Shown piece after piece: positions 25,876 through 36,361 of a stretch of DNA of 64,000 nucleotides; position 1 is the stretch's first letter; each line of letters begins with the position of its first letter. Location: the NCBI RefSeq assembly GCF_022812285.1, contig NZ_CP093300.1, positions 3,286,001 to 3,350,000 of the forward strand, given 5' to 3'. The translations under genes were made by a program, and so were the position numbers. This stretch comes from Alkalihalobacillus sp. LMS39 (GTDB lineage Bacteria; Bacillota; Bacilli; Bacillales; Bacillaceae_F). The notes below the pieces were generated by a model, which was not told where the DNA came from, searched no databases, and worked only from the letters and a program-made list of their open reading frames with translations.

Positions 25876-27105
25876 TTAGTGCGGTAATTCTCCTGTTGGA
25901 CTAATTAATGATAGAGCAGGGTCCTTTGAAAATAATGAATGAGCTAGCTCATTGACATCATCCATTGTCACTTCATTGATTTGGTCAATAATATCATCCA
26001 ATGTTCGATGTTTTCCTAACAACAATTCATTTTTCCCGTTTCGACTCATTCTACTATTTGTACTTTCTAAACTTAACATTAAACTACCTTTAAGCTGCTC
26101 TTTTCCATTCTTTAACTCTTTTTCTGTCATTCCATTTTGCGCTAGTGTTTCAACTGTTTGCTGTATTGATTGATATAAACTATCTAATTGTTGTGGTGCT
26201 GTGCCTGCATAAATCGTAAGCAAGCCATCATCACGGAATGAAGAATGATAAGAAAACACAGAATATGCTAATCCACGCTTTTCTCTAATTTCTTGAAATA
26301 AACGGCTACTCATGCTCCCACCTAGTACATTATTTAAAAGGACGAGTGGGTACATTTTTTTATTTCCAATTTGTAGCCCTTGGTATCCTAAGCATAAATG
26401 AGCTTGCTCTGTTTCCTTTTTACGACCTAATCGGTTCGGGACAAACGTTGGTGTAATGATCTGTTCCTGTTGCTTCCGTTTTGGTACAGCAGAAAAAATC
26501 GATTTAATTTGGTCAATTAATGTCGGTGTTATATTTCCTGCAATCGATACAACGACATTATCTGCCGTATAATACCGACTCATATAGTCTTGTAATGACT
26601 CTTTTGTAAATGTCGTTAGCGTATCAACTGTCCCAAGAATCGGTAAACCTAATGCATGCTCACCAAAACTTGCTTTTGACAGCATATCATGAATAATGTC
26701 ATCTGGAGTATCATCCACCATTTTAATTTCTTCAAACACAACATTCTTTTCTTTTGATAGCTCATCTTCTGCAAAAGTAGAATTAAAAAACATGTCTGAT
26801 AATATATCCACAGCAAGACCACCATGTTCATCTAATACTTTTGCATAATAGCAAGTGTATTCTTTTGACGTAAATGCATTCACTTGACCGCCAATCGAAT
26901 CAAATGCTTCCGCAATATCAGACGCACTTCTCGTGTCCGTTCCTTTAAAAAACATATGTTCAAGAAAATGCGAAATTCCATTTTCCTCGGTCCTTTCAAA
27001 ACGCGAACCTGTCCCTATCCATATTCCAATCGAAATTGAACGTACAGTTGGGATTTCTTCTACTAAGACTCGTAATCCGTTTGATAATTCAAGTTTTTGA
27101 ATCAA
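25876..27105 (-). CDS. mlpA: M16 zinc protease MlpA (YmxG)
   Basis: Mitochondrial-processing-peptidase-like zinc protease of 409 residues. HFLEH is at 46-50, with the distal Glu in KNVVFEEIKMVDD. The C-terminal half carries the R/Y signature region GGSMSSRLFQEIREKRGLAYSV. It is a third M16 protein in the window besides YmfF/YmfH. It starts 16 bp after ylxY and is cotranscribed with it. Confidence 0.95.
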   Translation of the reverse strand: MIQKLELSNGLRVLVEEIPTVRSISIGIWIGTGSRFERTEENGISHFLEHMFFKGTDTRSASDIAEAFDSIGGQVNAFTSKEYTCYYAKVLDEHGGLAVDILSDMFFNSTFAEDELSKEKNVVFEEIKMVDDTPDDIIHDMLSKASFGEHALGLPILGTVDTLTTFTKESLQDYMSRYYTADNVVVSIAGNITPTLIDQIKSIFSAVPKRKQQEQIITPTFVPNRLGRKKETEQAHLCLGYQGLQIGNKKMYPLVLLNNVLGGSMSSRLFQEIREKRGLAYSVFSYHSSFRDDGLLTIYAGTAPQQLDSLYQSIQQTVETLAQNGMTEKELKNGKEQLKGSLMLSLESTNSRMSRNGKNELLLGKHRTLDDIIDQINEVTMDDVNELAHSLFSKDPALSLISPTGELPH

Positions 27106-27121
27106 AATTGTTCCCCCTATC

Positions 27122-28102
27122 TTAATCGTCTAGGGCTACACCAAAACTTAAGCGTGATTCATCCATCAAATGGGAAACTGTTCCGATTTGATAACCTTTC
27201 GCTTTTAACCCAATAATTAGTTGTTCCAAGCCACCTGCGGTTGAAGATGTTGGATGCATTAGAATCATTGCACCTGGATGAACTTTACTAAGAACATTAT
27301 CAACCATTGTTTGAGGCTCAGGCTTGCGCCAATCAATTGTATCGACACTCCACATAATCGTATGCATATTCATACTATCTGCTATTTCAACAACTTCTTG
27401 CCGGAAACTCCCACTAGGTGGAGCGAACCATTTTGGTGTAACTTCCAATGTGGCATGAATAACATCATTTGTTTTTTGTAATTCTTCTTGGATTCGTGCT
27501 GAAGATAATTGCTTCATGTCTGGATGAGAATAAGCGTGATTTCCAATTTCATGACCTTCTTCTTTTATCATTTTAGCCAACTTTGGGTTATCTTTTACCC
27601 AAGAACCGTCAAGAAAAAAAGTACTTTTTACATCTTGATCGTTCATTATTTTTAATAAAGTTGGCAAATGCTCATTTCCCCATGCAACATTGACTAATAA
27701 TGTTACCATCGGTTTTTCTGGGTTGCCTTTATAAATCGGAGCTGGAGGCAAGTCTTCTAAATGAACATTAGGCTTCACTTCTTTAAACACGAGCTTTTGT
27801 TGTTCAAAATAACCTTGTTCCTCCATTTTTTTATAAGAGGCATCAACATCAACTTGAATTCCATTATAACCGGGAATCGCTTTCCAAACTTTATCGACAA
27901 CCGCATCAATCGGTTTCTCTTCATATTTTTTTTGAGCAGCTACAATCTCATCGTATAATGGATCACTCATTTTTGAAGCTGTAACCGCTTCTTGTTTTAA
28001 GTTATCTATGTAATTAGATGAAAAAGGATTTTGAACTGTTCCAAATGATAATACCACAATCAAACAAAAAACAATAATTTGGATACCTGCGATCTTCTTC
28101 AT
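27122..28102 (-). CDS. ylxY: Polysaccharide deacetylase family sporulation protein (YlxY)
   Basis: Probable secreted or membrane-anchored carbohydrate deacetylase, 326 residues. An N-terminal signal or anchor (MKKIAGIQIIVFCLIVVLSFG) is followed by the NodB domain (about 120-300) with HEIGNHAYSHPDM, PPSGSFR and LMHPTSS; the first Asp of the usual motif is replaced in FLDGSWV context. The start at 28102 is chosen for AAGGGGG upstream. A sigma-E-like promoter precedes it, fitting mother-cell expression. The substrate is not established. Confidence 0.92.
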   Translation of the reverse strand: MKKIAGIQIIVFCLIVVLSFGTVQNPFSSNYIDNLKQEAVTASKMSDPLYDEIVAAQKKYEEKPIDAVVDKVWKAIPGYNGIQVDVDASYKKMEEQGYFEQQKLVFKEVKPNVHLEDLPPAPIYKGNPEKPMVTLLVNVAWGNEHLPTLLKIMNDQDVKSTFFLDGSWVKDNPKLAKMIKEEGHEIGNHAYSHPDMKQLSSARIQEELQKTNDVIHATLEVTPKWFAPPSGSFRQEVVEIADSMNMHTIMWSVDTIDWRKPEPQTMVDNVLSKVHPGAMILMHPTSSTAGGLEQLIIGLKAKGYQIGTVSHLMDESRLSFGVALDD

Positions 28103-28130
28103 AAATTTATACCCCCTTGTACTAATAAGA

Positions 28131-28159
28131 AATGTATGCATGTACAAAGGGTCATATGA
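28131..28159 (-). promoter_or_regulatory. Sigma-E-type promoter of ylxY-mlpA
   Basis: On the minus strand TCATATG (28153-28159), a 14-bp spacer and CATACATT (28131-28138) match the sigma-E consensus (KMATATT-N14-CATACANT) closely. The start of transcription would lie about 22 bp before the ylxY ATG. Confidence 0.65.
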
Positions 28160-28208
28160 CTAGATTCATCAGGTCATTCCTCAAGCAGTCTACAGATTGC
28201 CTTCTTTG

Positions 28209-28245
28209 AAAAACCAGTTATGAGTCCATCTCATAACTGGTTTTT
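28209..28245 (-). terminator. Terminator of pnp
   Basis: The perfect 16-bp arms (AAAAACCAGTTATGAG and its complement) end in TTTTTC on the minus strand. A smaller stem (AACTTGGCA/TGCCAAGTT, 28283-28302) lies between it and the pnp stop. Confidence 0.9.
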
Positions 28246-28313
28246 GAACCACTACTTTACTCATCGTTGCAATTTCAAGAAAAACTTGGCAAATGCCAAG
28301 TTATCCTACATGT

Positions 28314-30425
28314 TTATTTTTCTTGTTTTTGTTCTTTTAATAGAGCTTTTCTTGATAAGTTTACACGACCTTGTGAATCAATTTCAGTAACCTTAACAAG
28401 AATTTCATCGTCAATTTTAACAACGTCTTCTACTTTATTTACACGCTCTTCTGCTAATTGTGAAATATGAACAAGACCGTCTTTGCCTTTAAATAATTCG
28501 ACAAAAGCACCAAATTTCTCGATTCGTTTTACTTTCCCTAAATACGTTTGTCCAACTTCTACTTCACGAACGATATCTTCGATGGTGTCTTTTGCTTTTA
28601 AGTTCATCGGCTGGTTAACAGATGAAATATAAATCGTTCCATCTTGCTCAATATCAATTTTAACACCAGTTTCTTCAATAATTTTATTAATGATTTTACC
28701 GCTTGGTCCAATGACATCACGGATTTTATCTGGGTTAATTTTCATCGTTAAGATTTTTGGTGCATACTCACTTAACTCTGTTCGAGATTCAGCAATCGCA
28801 GACAACATATTGTCTAAAATGACCATTCTACCGTTTTTCGCTTGTTCAAGCGCTTTAACTAATATATCACGGTCAATTCCTTTAATTTTAATGTCCATTT
28901 GAATAGCCGTTACTCCTGTTTTTGTTCCGGCCACTTTAAAGTCCATATCCCCTAGTGCATCTTCCATCCCTTGAATATCTGTTAGTACAGTTACATCTTC
29001 ACCACTTTTAACAAGGCCCATAGCAATCCCAGCTACCGGTGATTTAATAGGAACACCTGCATCCATCATCGCTAACGTACTTGCACAAATACTCGCTTGT
29101 GACGTTGATCCATTGGATTCTAACACTTCTGATACAAGTCTAATTGTATATGGAAAATCTTTTTCACTTGGAATAACAGGCTCTAATGCACGTTCACCAA
29201 GGGCACCATGTCCTATTTCTCGGCGACCTGGTCCACGAATTGGTCCTGTTTCACCAACACTAAACTGTGGGAAATTATAGTGGTGCATAAAGCGTTTTGA
29301 TTCTTCAATGCCTAATCCATCTAGAATTTGAACGTCTCCAAGGGCACCTAACGTACAAATGCTAAGAGCTTGAGTTTGTCCACGTGTAAACAAACCTGAG
29401 CCATGTGTTCTTGGTAACAATCGTACTTGTGATGCCAATGGACGAATTTCCTCTGGGGCTCTGCCATCTGGACGAACCTTTTCTTTAGTAATAAGACGAC
29501 GAACTTCTTCCTTCACAATTTTATGTAATGTTTCTTTGACATCACTTATATTTACGTCTTCGTTTTCTTCAGGAGCATTTTCAAACTGTGCTACTGTTTC
29601 ATTCATCACAACATCGATTGCTTCTTGTCGAGCATGCTTTTCCGGAACTTGAACAGCCTTTTTCAATTGCTCTTCAGCTAGCGAACGAACTTTTTGTTCT
29701 AATACTTCATCCACTTGTTTCAATTTAATCTCTGCTTTTTCTTTCCCAACAGCAGCGACGATTTCTTCTTGAAACGCGATGAGTCGTTTGATTTCTTCGT
29801 GTCCAAACATAATCGCCTCTAAAATCACATCTTCTGGTACTTCTTGTGCATTAGCTTCCACCATATTAATAGCGTCTTTTGTACCTGCAACGACTAAATC
29901 TAAATCACTTTGTTCTAATTGCTCCGTAGTTGGATTAATAATAAATGAACCATCAATGCGGCCAATCGTTACACCTGCTATTGGGCCATCAAATGGAATA
30001 TCTGAAACCGATAAAGCTAAACTTGAACCGACCATTGCCGCCATTTCAGATGAACAATTTTGGTCAACACTCATCACAATGCTAATGACTTGAACTTCAT
30101 TTCGAAACCCATCTGGGAATAACGGACGGATCGGTCTGTCGATTAAACGACTTGTTAAAATCGCTGTTTCACTTGGACGACCTTCGCGTTTAATAAAGCC
30201 TCCAGGAATTTTACCTACCGCATACAATCTTTCTTCGTAATTCACAGTCAAAGGAAAAAAAGGTAAATCTTTCGGTTCTTTTGATGCAGTTGCTGTTGAA
30301 AGAACTGCTGTATCACCATAGCGAACTAAAACTGCTCCATTGGCTTGTTTTGCCAACTGACCTGTTTCCACAGTTAAAGGTCGCCCAGCCCAGTCAATTG
30401 AAAAAACTTTATTTTGTTGCTCCAT
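28314..30425 (-). CDS. pnp: Polynucleotide phosphorylase
   Basis: Phosphorolytic 3'-to-5' exoribonuclease of the RNA decay machinery. It has 703 residues: two RNase PH domains (about 1-210 and 310-540) separated by a helical region, then KH (about 550-610, with [16 protein letters not shown]) and S1 (about 620-690, with [17 protein letters not shown]). RNA-binding signatures FFPLTVNY and [11 protein letters not shown] are present. It has its own promoter, separate from rpsO. The ATG has GGAG upstream. Confidence 0.99.
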   Translation of the reverse strand: MEQQNKVFSIDWAGRPLTVETGQLAKQANGAVLVRYGDTAVLSTATASKEPKDLPFFPLTVNYEERLYAVGKIPGGFIKREGRPSETAILTSRLIDRPIRPLFPDGFRNEVQVISIVMSVDQNCSSEMAAMVGSSLALSVSDIPFDGPIAGVTIGRIDGSFIINPTTEQLEQSDLDLVVAGTKDAINMVEANAQEVPEDVILEAIMFGHEEIKRLIAFQEEIVAAVGKEKAEIKLKQVDEVLEQKVRSLAEEQLKKAVQVPEKHARQEAIDVVMNETVAQFENAPEENEDVNISDVKETLHKIVKEEVRRLITKEKVRPDGRAPEEIRPLASQVRLLPRTHGSGLFTRGQTQALSICTLGALGDVQILDGLGIEESKRFMHHYNFPQFSVGETGPIRGPGRREIGHGALGERALEPVIPSEKDFPYTIRLVSEVLESNGSTSQASICASTLAMMDAGVPIKSPVAGIAMGLVKSGEDVTVLTDIQGMEDALGDMDFKVAGTKTGVTAIQMDIKIKGIDRDILVKALEQAKNGRMVILDNMLSAIAESRTELSEYAPKILTMKINPDKIRDVIGPSGKIINKIIEETGVKIDIEQDGTIYISSVNQPMNLKAKDTIEDIVREVEVGQTYLGKVKRIEKFGAFVELFKGKDGLVHISQLAEERVNKVEDVVKIDDEILVKVTEIDSQGRVNLSRKALLKEQKQEK

Positions 30426-30479
30426 GCTGGTGAGCTCCTCTCGTACTAAAAATTTATACTTACCATTTATTATTGCCTA

Positions 30480-30508
30480 TTTATACTAAAAATAAAAGAT
30501 AAAAGCAA
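30480..30508 (-). promoter_or_regulatory. Promoter of pnp
   Basis: The -35 box TTGCTT (30503-30508), a 17-bp spacer and the -10 box TATAAA (30480-30485) lie about 50 bp before the pnp ATG, just past the rpsO terminator. Confidence 0.65.
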
Positions 30509-30557
30509 ATCCGCTTATTTTTTTGAGAAAATATTCCAATAATTTTAACCTAAGAAA

Positions 30558-30579
30558 AAAGCGGGACTGCTCCCGCTTT
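30558..30579 (-). terminator. Terminator of rpsO
   Basis: The arms AAAGCGGGA and TCCCGCTTT are followed by TTTCTTAG on the minus strand, 9 bp past the rpsO stop. Confidence 0.9.
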
Positions 30580-30588
30580 CACCTCATG

Positions 30589-30858
30589 TTATCGACGTAA
30601 ACCAAGCTTATCAACTAGATTACGGTAACGTGTAATGTCTTTGTTACGTAAATACGTTAAAAGGTTACGACGTTGTCCAACCATTTTCAAAAGGCCACGA
30701 CGTGAGTGATGGTCCTTTTTATGTTCACGTAAATGATCGTTTAACGTGTTAATTTGCTCAGTAAGGATAGCGACTTGTACCTCTGGAGAACCAGTATCAC
30801 TTTCATGAGTTCTATACTCATTAATGATTTCATTTTTACGTTCTTGTGTTAATGCCAT
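30589..30858 (-). CDS. rpsO: 30S ribosomal protein S15
   Basis: Primary 16S rRNA-binding protein of the 30S platform, 89 residues, the standard length ([12 protein letters not shown] ... [18 protein letters not shown]). The start at 30858 has AAAGGAGGTGG upstream; the longer frame is not supported. Expressed from its own promoter with a structured leader and closed by its own terminator before pnp. Confidence 0.99.
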   Translation of the reverse strand: MALTQERKNEIINEYRTHESDTGSPEVQVAILTEQINTLNDHLREHKKDHHSRRGLLKMVGQRRNLLTYLRNKDITRYRNLVDKLGLRR

Positions 30859-30879
30859 CCTATCCACCTCCTTTATTAG

Positions 30880-30953
30880 AATCCCCAATTACCAAGCAAC
30901 CGTCGGTGAATCGAATTGCCAAGCAATGGATTAGAGTACTGTTATTACAGTAC
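30880..30953 (-). ncRNA. Structured leader of rpsO, candidate S15-responsive element
   Basis: The transcript should begin with the stem GTACTGT/ACAGTAC (30936-30953). A long-range pair AATCC/GGATT (30880-30932) then encloses two tandem mini-hairpins that are near-copies of each other, ATTGC-TTG-GCAAT and TTGC-TTG-GTAA. S15 autoregulation through leader RNA is known in Firmicutes; assignment here rests on position and foldability only. Confidence 0.5.
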
Positions 30954-30960
30954 AAACATT

Positions 30961-30989
30961 AGCATACCGTTTTTTTGCATAGATTGCAA
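30961..30989 (-). promoter_or_regulatory. Promoter of rpsO
   Basis: The -35 box TTGCAA (30984-30989) and the -10 box TATGCT (30961-30966) are separated by 17 bp. It lies between the end of ribF and the rpsO leader. Confidence 0.7.
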
Positions 30990-31006
30990 GTTTTCGTTTA
31001 TAATTT

Positions 31007-31960
31007 TCATAAAACTGAAAAATGCTCGGCAAAAAAAGCAATGGCTTGTTTTTTATCTTTTTCAATTTGTTCAATCAATTCTGTTATGCCATCAAACTTC
31101 TTTTCATCTCTTATAAATTCACAAAAAGTCACTTTCACTTCTTTTTTGTATAAATCTCCTTCAAAGTCAAAAATATGAACTTCTAATGAAGGAGCTTGAA
31201 CATTTGTCGTAAAAGTAGGTTTTACTCCTAAATTACATACCCCTTGGTAATTCATTTGACCATCAGTAAATAAAACAGCATACACACCCGTTTTTGGAAT
31301 CATAAATGGTTCTTGAATTTCAATATTGGCCGTTGGGAAACCTATTTTCCTTCCCCGTTTATCTCCATGAACAACCATTCCTTCTACTTCAAAGAACCTC
31401 CCTAAATAATATGGAAGTTCATTAACCTTTCCTGATTGGAGAAATTCCCGAATGAGTGTCGAGCTTATTTTTGCTTCTTCCTGCGTTATTTTACTGACAA
31501 CGGTTTGAGTAAATTGACCTCTAGCATGGAAAGGCAATGTTTCCATCGTCCCTTTTCCTAAATGCCCGTACGTATAGTCAAAACCGGCCACAACATGAAC
31601 AACGTGTAAATTCAGCAAAAATTCATCGACAAACTGCTGTGGGGTTAATTTAGAAAAAGCCAAGTCAAATCGAACGATATATAACTTTTCTACACCTAAT
31701 TGTTTAATATACTCTGCCTTTTGTTTAATTGGCGTAATATATTTCATTGGCTCATTAGAGTGTGACAGCACTTCTTTAGGGTGAGGGGTAAAGGTCATAA
31801 CAGCACTTTCGGCATGTTTTTCCTTCGCTATGTCAACTGCCGTCTTAATGACTTTTTGATGCCCGAGATGTACACCATCAAAATACCCTAACGCTAATAC
31901 CGTAGGCGAATGCTGATTTCTTTTTAATTCATGAGGATAAGATAAATAAATGATTTCCAT
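31007..31960 (-). CDS. ribF: Bifunctional riboflavin kinase/FAD synthetase
   Basis: Converts riboflavin to FMN and then FAD. It has 317 residues. The nucleotidyltransferase N-terminus carries GYFDGVHLGHQ (25-35), and the riboflavin-kinase domain (about 185-310) contains GRKIGFPTANI. In B. subtilis this gene is often called ribC. It starts 14 bp after truB in the nusA-infB cluster. No clear terminator separates it from the rpsO promoter. Confidence 0.97.
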   Translation of the reverse strand: MEIIYLSYPHELKRNQHSPTVLALGYFDGVHLGHQKVIKTAVDIAKEKHAESAVMTFTPHPKEVLSHSNEPMKYITPIKQKAEYIKQLGVEKLYIVRFDLAFSKLTPQQFVDEFLLNLHVVHVVAGFDYTYGHLGKGTMETLPFHARGQFTQTVVSKITQEEAKISSTLIREFLQSGKVNELPYYLGRFFEVEGMVVHGDKRGRKIGFPTANIEIQEPFMIPKTGVYAVLFTDGQMNYQGVCNLGVKPTFTTNVQAPSLEVHIFDFEGDLYKKEVKVTFCEFIRDEKKFDGITELIEQIEKDKKQAIAFFAEHFSVL

Positions 31961-31974
31961 TCGCTTTCACCTTC

Positions 31975-32895
31975 TTAATTTTCAGACTGAATCACCAACA
32001 TTTTTTCTGGTTTCATGAGTCCTGGCTTTGTTGGATGTTTAGTGTATATTGCTAAACAATCTCCTTCTTTATTATATACAGTAAAACGGTCTGCATCTAT
32101 TTCTTTGCTCAGCGGTAACACCGCACCATTTTTTATTTTTGAAACAAGCTCATCGCAAACTTGAATCGAAGGAAAATGAGCAATTGCTTTTTCTAGCGGA
32201 AAGACGATTGCTGATAAGAGGTCCTCTTGTTGCTTTTGCTCGATTTCTTCAAAGGTCACACAGTTTTCTAGTGTGAACGGTCCCGATGCCACCCTTTGTA
32301 ATTCTGACATATGAGCTGGATATCCTAACTGTTTTCCGATATCGACAGCTAATGTTCTCACATACGTACCTTTACTGCAATGGACGCCAAATCGAAATGT
32401 GACTTGTTTACCATCATAGTGAACATCACCATCGACATGTAAATCATAAATCGTGACTTCCCGTTTTGGTCGCTCGACTTCTTTGTTTGCTCTTGCATAT
32501 TCATATAATTTTTTTCCATTTACTTTTACTGCAGAATACATCGGTGGTACTTGAATGATCGTTCCTAAAAATTGGCGACATACTTCTTCAATTTGAATTT
32601 TTGTTATCGGTGTTGTGACATCACATTGTTCAACAAGCTCACCATACGCATCTTCTGTTGTCGTTGATGTCCCTATCGTCACTTCACCTATGTATGTTTT
32701 CGGATAATCACTCATATATTCAGCTACTTTTGTTGCTCGACCGACACAAATCGGCAAAACGCCAGTCACTTGAGGGTCGAGCGTTCCTGTATGACCCACT
32801 TTTTTCGTTCGAAGGATTTTCCTCATTTTCATGACACAATCATGAGATGTGAATCCTGCTGGTTTCAATAATGGGATGATCCCTGTTACTGTCAC
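31975..32895 (-). CDS. truB: tRNA pseudouridine-55 synthase
   Basis: Makes the T-loop pseudouridine of tRNAs. It has 306 residues. The catalytic Asp lies in GHTGTLDPQVTGVLPI, and a PUA-like C-terminal segment follows. The start codon is GTG with AAGGGGGA upstream. It lies 66 bp after rbfA. Confidence 0.97.
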   Translation of the reverse strand: MTVTGIIPLLKPAGFTSHDCVMKMRKILRTKKVGHTGTLDPQVTGVLPICVGRATKVAEYMSDYPKTYIGEVTIGTSTTTEDAYGELVEQCDVTTPITKIQIEEVCRQFLGTIIQVPPMYSAVKVNGKKLYEYARANKEVERPKREVTIYDLHVDGDVHYDGKQVTFRFGVHCSKGTYVRTLAVDIGKQLGYPAHMSELQRVASGPFTLENCVTFEEIEQKQQEDLLSAIVFPLEKAIAHFPSIQVCDELVSKIKNGAVLPLSKEIDADRFTVYNKEGDCLAIYTKHPTKPGLMKPEKMLVIQSEN

Positions 32896-32961
32896 TTTTT
32901 ATCCCCCTTAATACAGACAAAAGGATAGATAGGCTTCCCTATTCTATCCCCTGACGTAAAA

Positions 32962-33306
32962 CTATTCTTTATTTAAGTCTGCCAATAAAGTTTCAATTCG
33001 ATTTCCATATTCAATCGATTCATCAAACGTAAAAGTGATTTCTGGTGTTTTACGTAAACGAATTCTCTTTCCAATTTCGGAGCGAATAAAGCCAGATGCT
33101 TTTGATAAGCCTTTTAACGTATCAGCTTTTTCTTCTTCACTACCTAATACTGTAATATAGACTTTTGCTTGTTGAAGGTCACCAGTGACATCTACACCTG
33201 TTACTGTCACAAATTTCACCCTAGGATCTTTAAGCTCTCTCATAATAATATCGCTTAATTCCTTTTTCATTTGTTCTCCAACACGACTAGCACGAACATT
33301 ACTCAT
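32962..33306 (-). CDS. rbfA: Ribosome-binding factor A
   Basis: 30S maturation and cold-adaptation factor with a KH-like fold, 114 residues ([19 protein letters not shown]..., [13 protein letters not shown]). It lies 19 bp after ylxP in the conserved cluster. Confidence 0.97.
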   Translation of the reverse strand: MSNVRASRVGEQMKKELSDIIMRELKDPRVKFVTVTGVDVTGDLQQAKVYITVLGSEEEKADTLKGLSKASGFIRSEIGKRIRLRKTPEITFTFDESIEYGNRIETLLADLNKE

Positions 33307-33325
33307 TTATATCACCTCACTACAA

Positions 33326-33604
33326 TTACAGCCATTCATACGATGTAACTGTTCTTTCTAGTTCTGGTGTACTATCCACCAACGCCATTGCTCGACCAAG
33401 CTCTTTTTCAGCAACCGTTTTATCTGAAGCCACTGTAACAATGGCGAGCTCACATCGTTGCCATACATCTTGATATCCGATTTCTGAGACAGAAACGTTT
33501 AAACGTTGTTTTAATCGTGTGATAAGACTTTTAGTAATCGAGCGTTTTTCTTTTAATGACTGGGGGCTATACAAGTATAGCTCACAGTAAACGACACCTA
33601 TCAT
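33326..33604 (-). CDS. ylxP: YlxP-like protein (DUF503)
   Basis: A 92-residue protein ([22 protein letters not shown]) of the DUF503 family, found between infB and rbfA in Firmicutes and probably linked to ribosome biogenesis. The start overlaps the infB stop by four bases (ATGA). Confidence 0.92.
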   Translation of the reverse strand: MIGVVYCELYLYSPQSLKEKRSITKSLITRLKQRLNVSVSEIGYQDVWQRCELAIVTVASDKTVAEKELGRAMALVDSTPELERTVTSYEWL

Positions 33605-35742
33605 TGACGTTTAATTTCCTCCATGATGTAGGCCTCAATAATGTCGCCTTCTTTTAGGTCATTAAACTTTTCTAGCGTAATCCCACATTCATAACCTGCT
33701 GCTACTTCTTTGGCGTCATCTTTAAATCGTTTCAAGGCATTAATTGCCCCTTCGTAAATGACAATTCCATCACGAATTAAACGGACCGTGGAATCTCTAG
33801 TGATTTTTCCGTCAGTTACATAAGAACCGGCAATCATCCCAATTTTAGAAACTTTAAATGTTTGACGCACTTCTGCTTGACCAATGACTTTTTCTTGGAA
33901 CTCAGGGTCAAGCATCCCTTTCATAGCCGCTTCAATCTCATCAATCGCGTTGTAAATGACACGATGAAGTCGAATGTCAACTTGTTCCGCTTCAGCAGTA
34001 CGTTTGGCATTATTATCTGGTCTTACATTAAATCCGATAACAATAGCATGTGACGCAGAAGCTAAAATAATATCTGATTCGGTAATTGCACCGACACCTG
34101 TGTGAATGATGTTAACTTTCACGCCTTCCACATCAATTTTCTCTAATGAGCCACGCATCGCTTCCACAGATCCTTGTACATCTGCTTTTATAATAACGTT
34201 AATTTCTTTAATTTCACCTTGTTGAATTTTACTAAATAAATCATCTAAGCTAACTTTTGAATTTTCTTTTAGCTGCTCTTCACGTCGTCTAGACATTCGT
34301 GTCTCACCAACTTGACGGGCAGTCTTTTCATCCTCAAATACTTTAAATTGATCACCAGCTAAAGGTACATCGTTTAGCCCAGTAATTTCAACTGGTGCTG
34401 CAGGACCTACTGTTTTCACTCGACGACCAAGGTCATTTACCATGGCACGAACTCGACCAAAAGTATTTCCTACGACAATAGGGTCACCGACTTTTAATGT
34501 TCCTGATTGAACTAACAGTGTTGCTACGGCTCCACGCCCTTTATCAAGTTGAGCTTCTATAACTGTACCTCTTGCAAATCTGTCAGGATTTGCTTTTAGT
34601 TCTGCCACTTCAGCAACAAGAAGGATCATTTCTAACAGTTCATCAATTCCTTCACCCTGTAGTGCAGATACAGGTACAAAAATAGTATCTCCACCCCAAG
34701 CCTCTGGTACTAATTCATATTCTGTTAATTCTTGCATCACACGGTCAGGATTGGCTGCTTCCTTATCCATTTTGTTAACTGCAACAATAATTGGAACACC
34801 CGCTGCTTTCGCGTGACTAATCGCTTCTTTCGTTTGTGGCATAACACCATCGTCTGCCGCTACAACAAGAACACAAATATCGGTTACTTGAGCTCCTCTA
34901 GCTCTCATCGTTGTAAAGGCAGCGTGACCTGGTGTATCTAAAAACGTAATTCGTTTTCCACTCACTTCGACTTGATACGCTCCAATATGCTGAGTAATCC
35001 CACCAGCTTCACCGGCAACAACTTTTGTTTCTCGAATCGAATCTAACAATGTTGTTTTCCCGTGGTCAACGTGACCCATAATCGTCACAACAGGTGGACG
35101 TTCTCTTAAGCTTTTTGGATCTTCTTCTTCAATGGCTTCTTCAAAGTTTGTCTCATCAATGATGATTTCTTCTTCCACTTCAACCCCATAGTCACCAGCA
35201 ATTAATTCAATGGTATCTTTATCTAGCTCTTGATTAATCGTAGCCATTACTCCTAAAAACATTAATTTTTTTATGATTTCAGAAGGTTCTTTTCCTAATA
35301 GCTTTGCTAATTCTCCTACAGATAATGTACCGGAGAATGTTATTTTTTCTGGTAATGGTTTTTGTTTTGGTGCCGGTGGTTGGTACTGTTGTTGTTGTTT
35401 TCCTTTGTTTTGATTGTTGTTATTGTTACGTTTGTTATTTTGGTTTGGCCTATTTTGATTAAAGTTTCCTTGCTTTTTGTTTTGTGACTGATTTTGTCGT
35501 TGTTGCGGTGGCTTTGAAGCCGGTTTTTGATTATTATTTTTTGGTGCTGGTGTTTTTGTTTCTTGCTTTCCTTTCGGTTCTACCGTTTTTCCAAATTGCC
35601 CGTCAAGTTTTTTGATTGTATCCTCATCAATAACTGACATGTGATTTGATACCGAAACATTCATTTTATTTAAAGCATCAATAATGTCCTTATTCGCAAT
35701 GTTCTTTTCTTTAGCATATTCATATATTCGCATCTTCCTCAT
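33601..35742 (-). CDS. infB: Translation initiation factor IF-2
   Basis: GTPase that places initiator tRNA on the ribosome. It has 713 residues. An N-terminal IF2_N fold (1-52) is followed by a Gln/Asn/Lys/Pro low-complexity linker (about 56-130), a second IF2_N (about 137-188) and the G domain with GHVDHGKT (223-230), DTPGH and NKMD, then domains II-IV. GGAGGT 6 nt upstream supports the ATG at 35742. It follows ylxQ by 16 bp. Confidence 0.99.
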   Translation of the reverse strand: MRKMRIYEYAKEKNIANKDIIDALNKMNVSVSNHMSVIDEDTIKKLDGQFGKTVEPKGKQETKTPAPKNNNQKPASKPPQQRQNQSQNKKQGNFNQNRPNQNNKRNNNNNQNKGKQQQQYQPPAPKQKPLPEKITFSGTLSVGELAKLLGKEPSEIIKKLMFLGVMATINQELDKDTIELIAGDYGVEVEEEIIIDETNFEEAIEEEDPKSLRERPPVVTIMGHVDHGKTTLLDSIRETKVVAGEAGGITQHIGAYQVEVSGKRITFLDTPGHAAFTTMRARGAQVTDICVLVVAADDGVMPQTKEAISHAKAAGVPIIVAVNKMDKEAANPDRVMQELTEYELVPEAWGGDTIFVPVSALQGEGIDELLEMILLVAEVAELKANPDRFARGTVIEAQLDKGRGAVATLLVQSGTLKVGDPIVVGNTFGRVRAMVNDLGRRVKTVGPAAPVEITGLNDVPLAGDQFKVFEDEKTARQVGETRMSRRREEQLKENSKVSLDDLFSKIQQGEIKEINVIIKADVQGSVEAMRGSLEKIDVEGVKVNIIHTGVGAITESDIILASASHAIVIGFNVRPDNNAKRTAEAEQVDIRLHRVIYNAIDEIEAAMKGMLDPEFQEKVIGQAEVRQTFKVSKIGMIAGSYVTDGKITRDSTVRLIRDGIVIYEGAINALKRFKDDAKEVAAGYECGITLEKFNDLKEGDIIEAYIMEEIKRQ

Positions 35743-35758
35743 ATGTTTACCTCCACCT

Positions 35759-36073
35759 CTATTGATCGATTAGTGTTCCCAATTTTTTTGCAAAACCGAA
35801 ATCAGTTACACCTAATACGACTCTCTCTCCTTTGCCTATCGCACCACCCAATTTGTCTCGAGTCCCAACTATAAGAATCGGCACTGAGTAAAATGAGCAT
35901 TTATCCGTTACCTTTTTTACTGTTTGAGGGGATGCATCTTCAGACAGCAGGACAAGCTGTACACCTTTACGACGTATTTCTTTTACTACGAGCTCTTCAC
36001 CCGATATAATCTTGCGAGCTCTCGCAGCAAGTCCTAGTAGCGACAACCATTTTTCTTCATTTGCACCCATCAT
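35759..36073 (-). CDS. ylxQ: YlxQ, ribosomal protein L7Ae family
   Basis: K-turn RNA-binding protein of the L7Ae/L30e family, 104 residues ([30 protein letters not shown]). Some members bind kink-turns in rRNA or RNase P-type RNAs; the exact partner here is unknown. The start overlaps the ylxR stop by four bases. Confidence 0.94.
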   Translation of the reverse strand: MMGANEEKWLSLLGLAARARKIISGEELVVKEIRRKGVQLVLLSEDASPQTVKKVTDKCSFYSVPILIVGTRDKLGGAIGKGERVVLGVTDFGFAKKLGTLIDQ

Positions 36074-36342
36074 TCTTTCGCCTGCGCTCTCATTTGTTCG
36101 AGTTGGTCATATACTTCTGGGCTTACTTTTACACTTAAATGCTTTGATAAAATATCTTTTGATTTCGCAATCTCAAAGCATTCTTGACTATTCGTTAAAT
36201 AAGCGCCACGACCATTTTTCTTCCCCGTTAAATCCACCGACACTTCCCCTTCTTTTGAACGGACAATTCGAATTAGTTCTTTTTTCGGCTTCATTTCATT
36301 TGTTACTATACATTTTCGAAGTGGAACTTTACGTTGCTTCAT
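36070..36342 (-). CDS. ylxR: YlxR family RNA-binding protein (RNase P modulator)
   Basis: A 90-residue protein with the family motif [14 protein letters not shown]. Members bind RNA, and a modulator role for RNase P (RnpM) has been reported. I choose ATG at 36342, with AAGGAG 9 nt before it; the ATG three codons upstream overlaps that site. It lies 19 bp after nusA. Confidence 0.94.
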   Translation of the reverse strand: MKQRKVPLRKCIVTNEMKPKKELIRIVRSKEGEVSVDLTGKKNGRGAYLTNSQECFEIAKSKDILSKHLSVKVSPEVYDQLEQMRAQAKE

Positions 36343-36361
36343 GGGCTCCATCTCCTTATCC

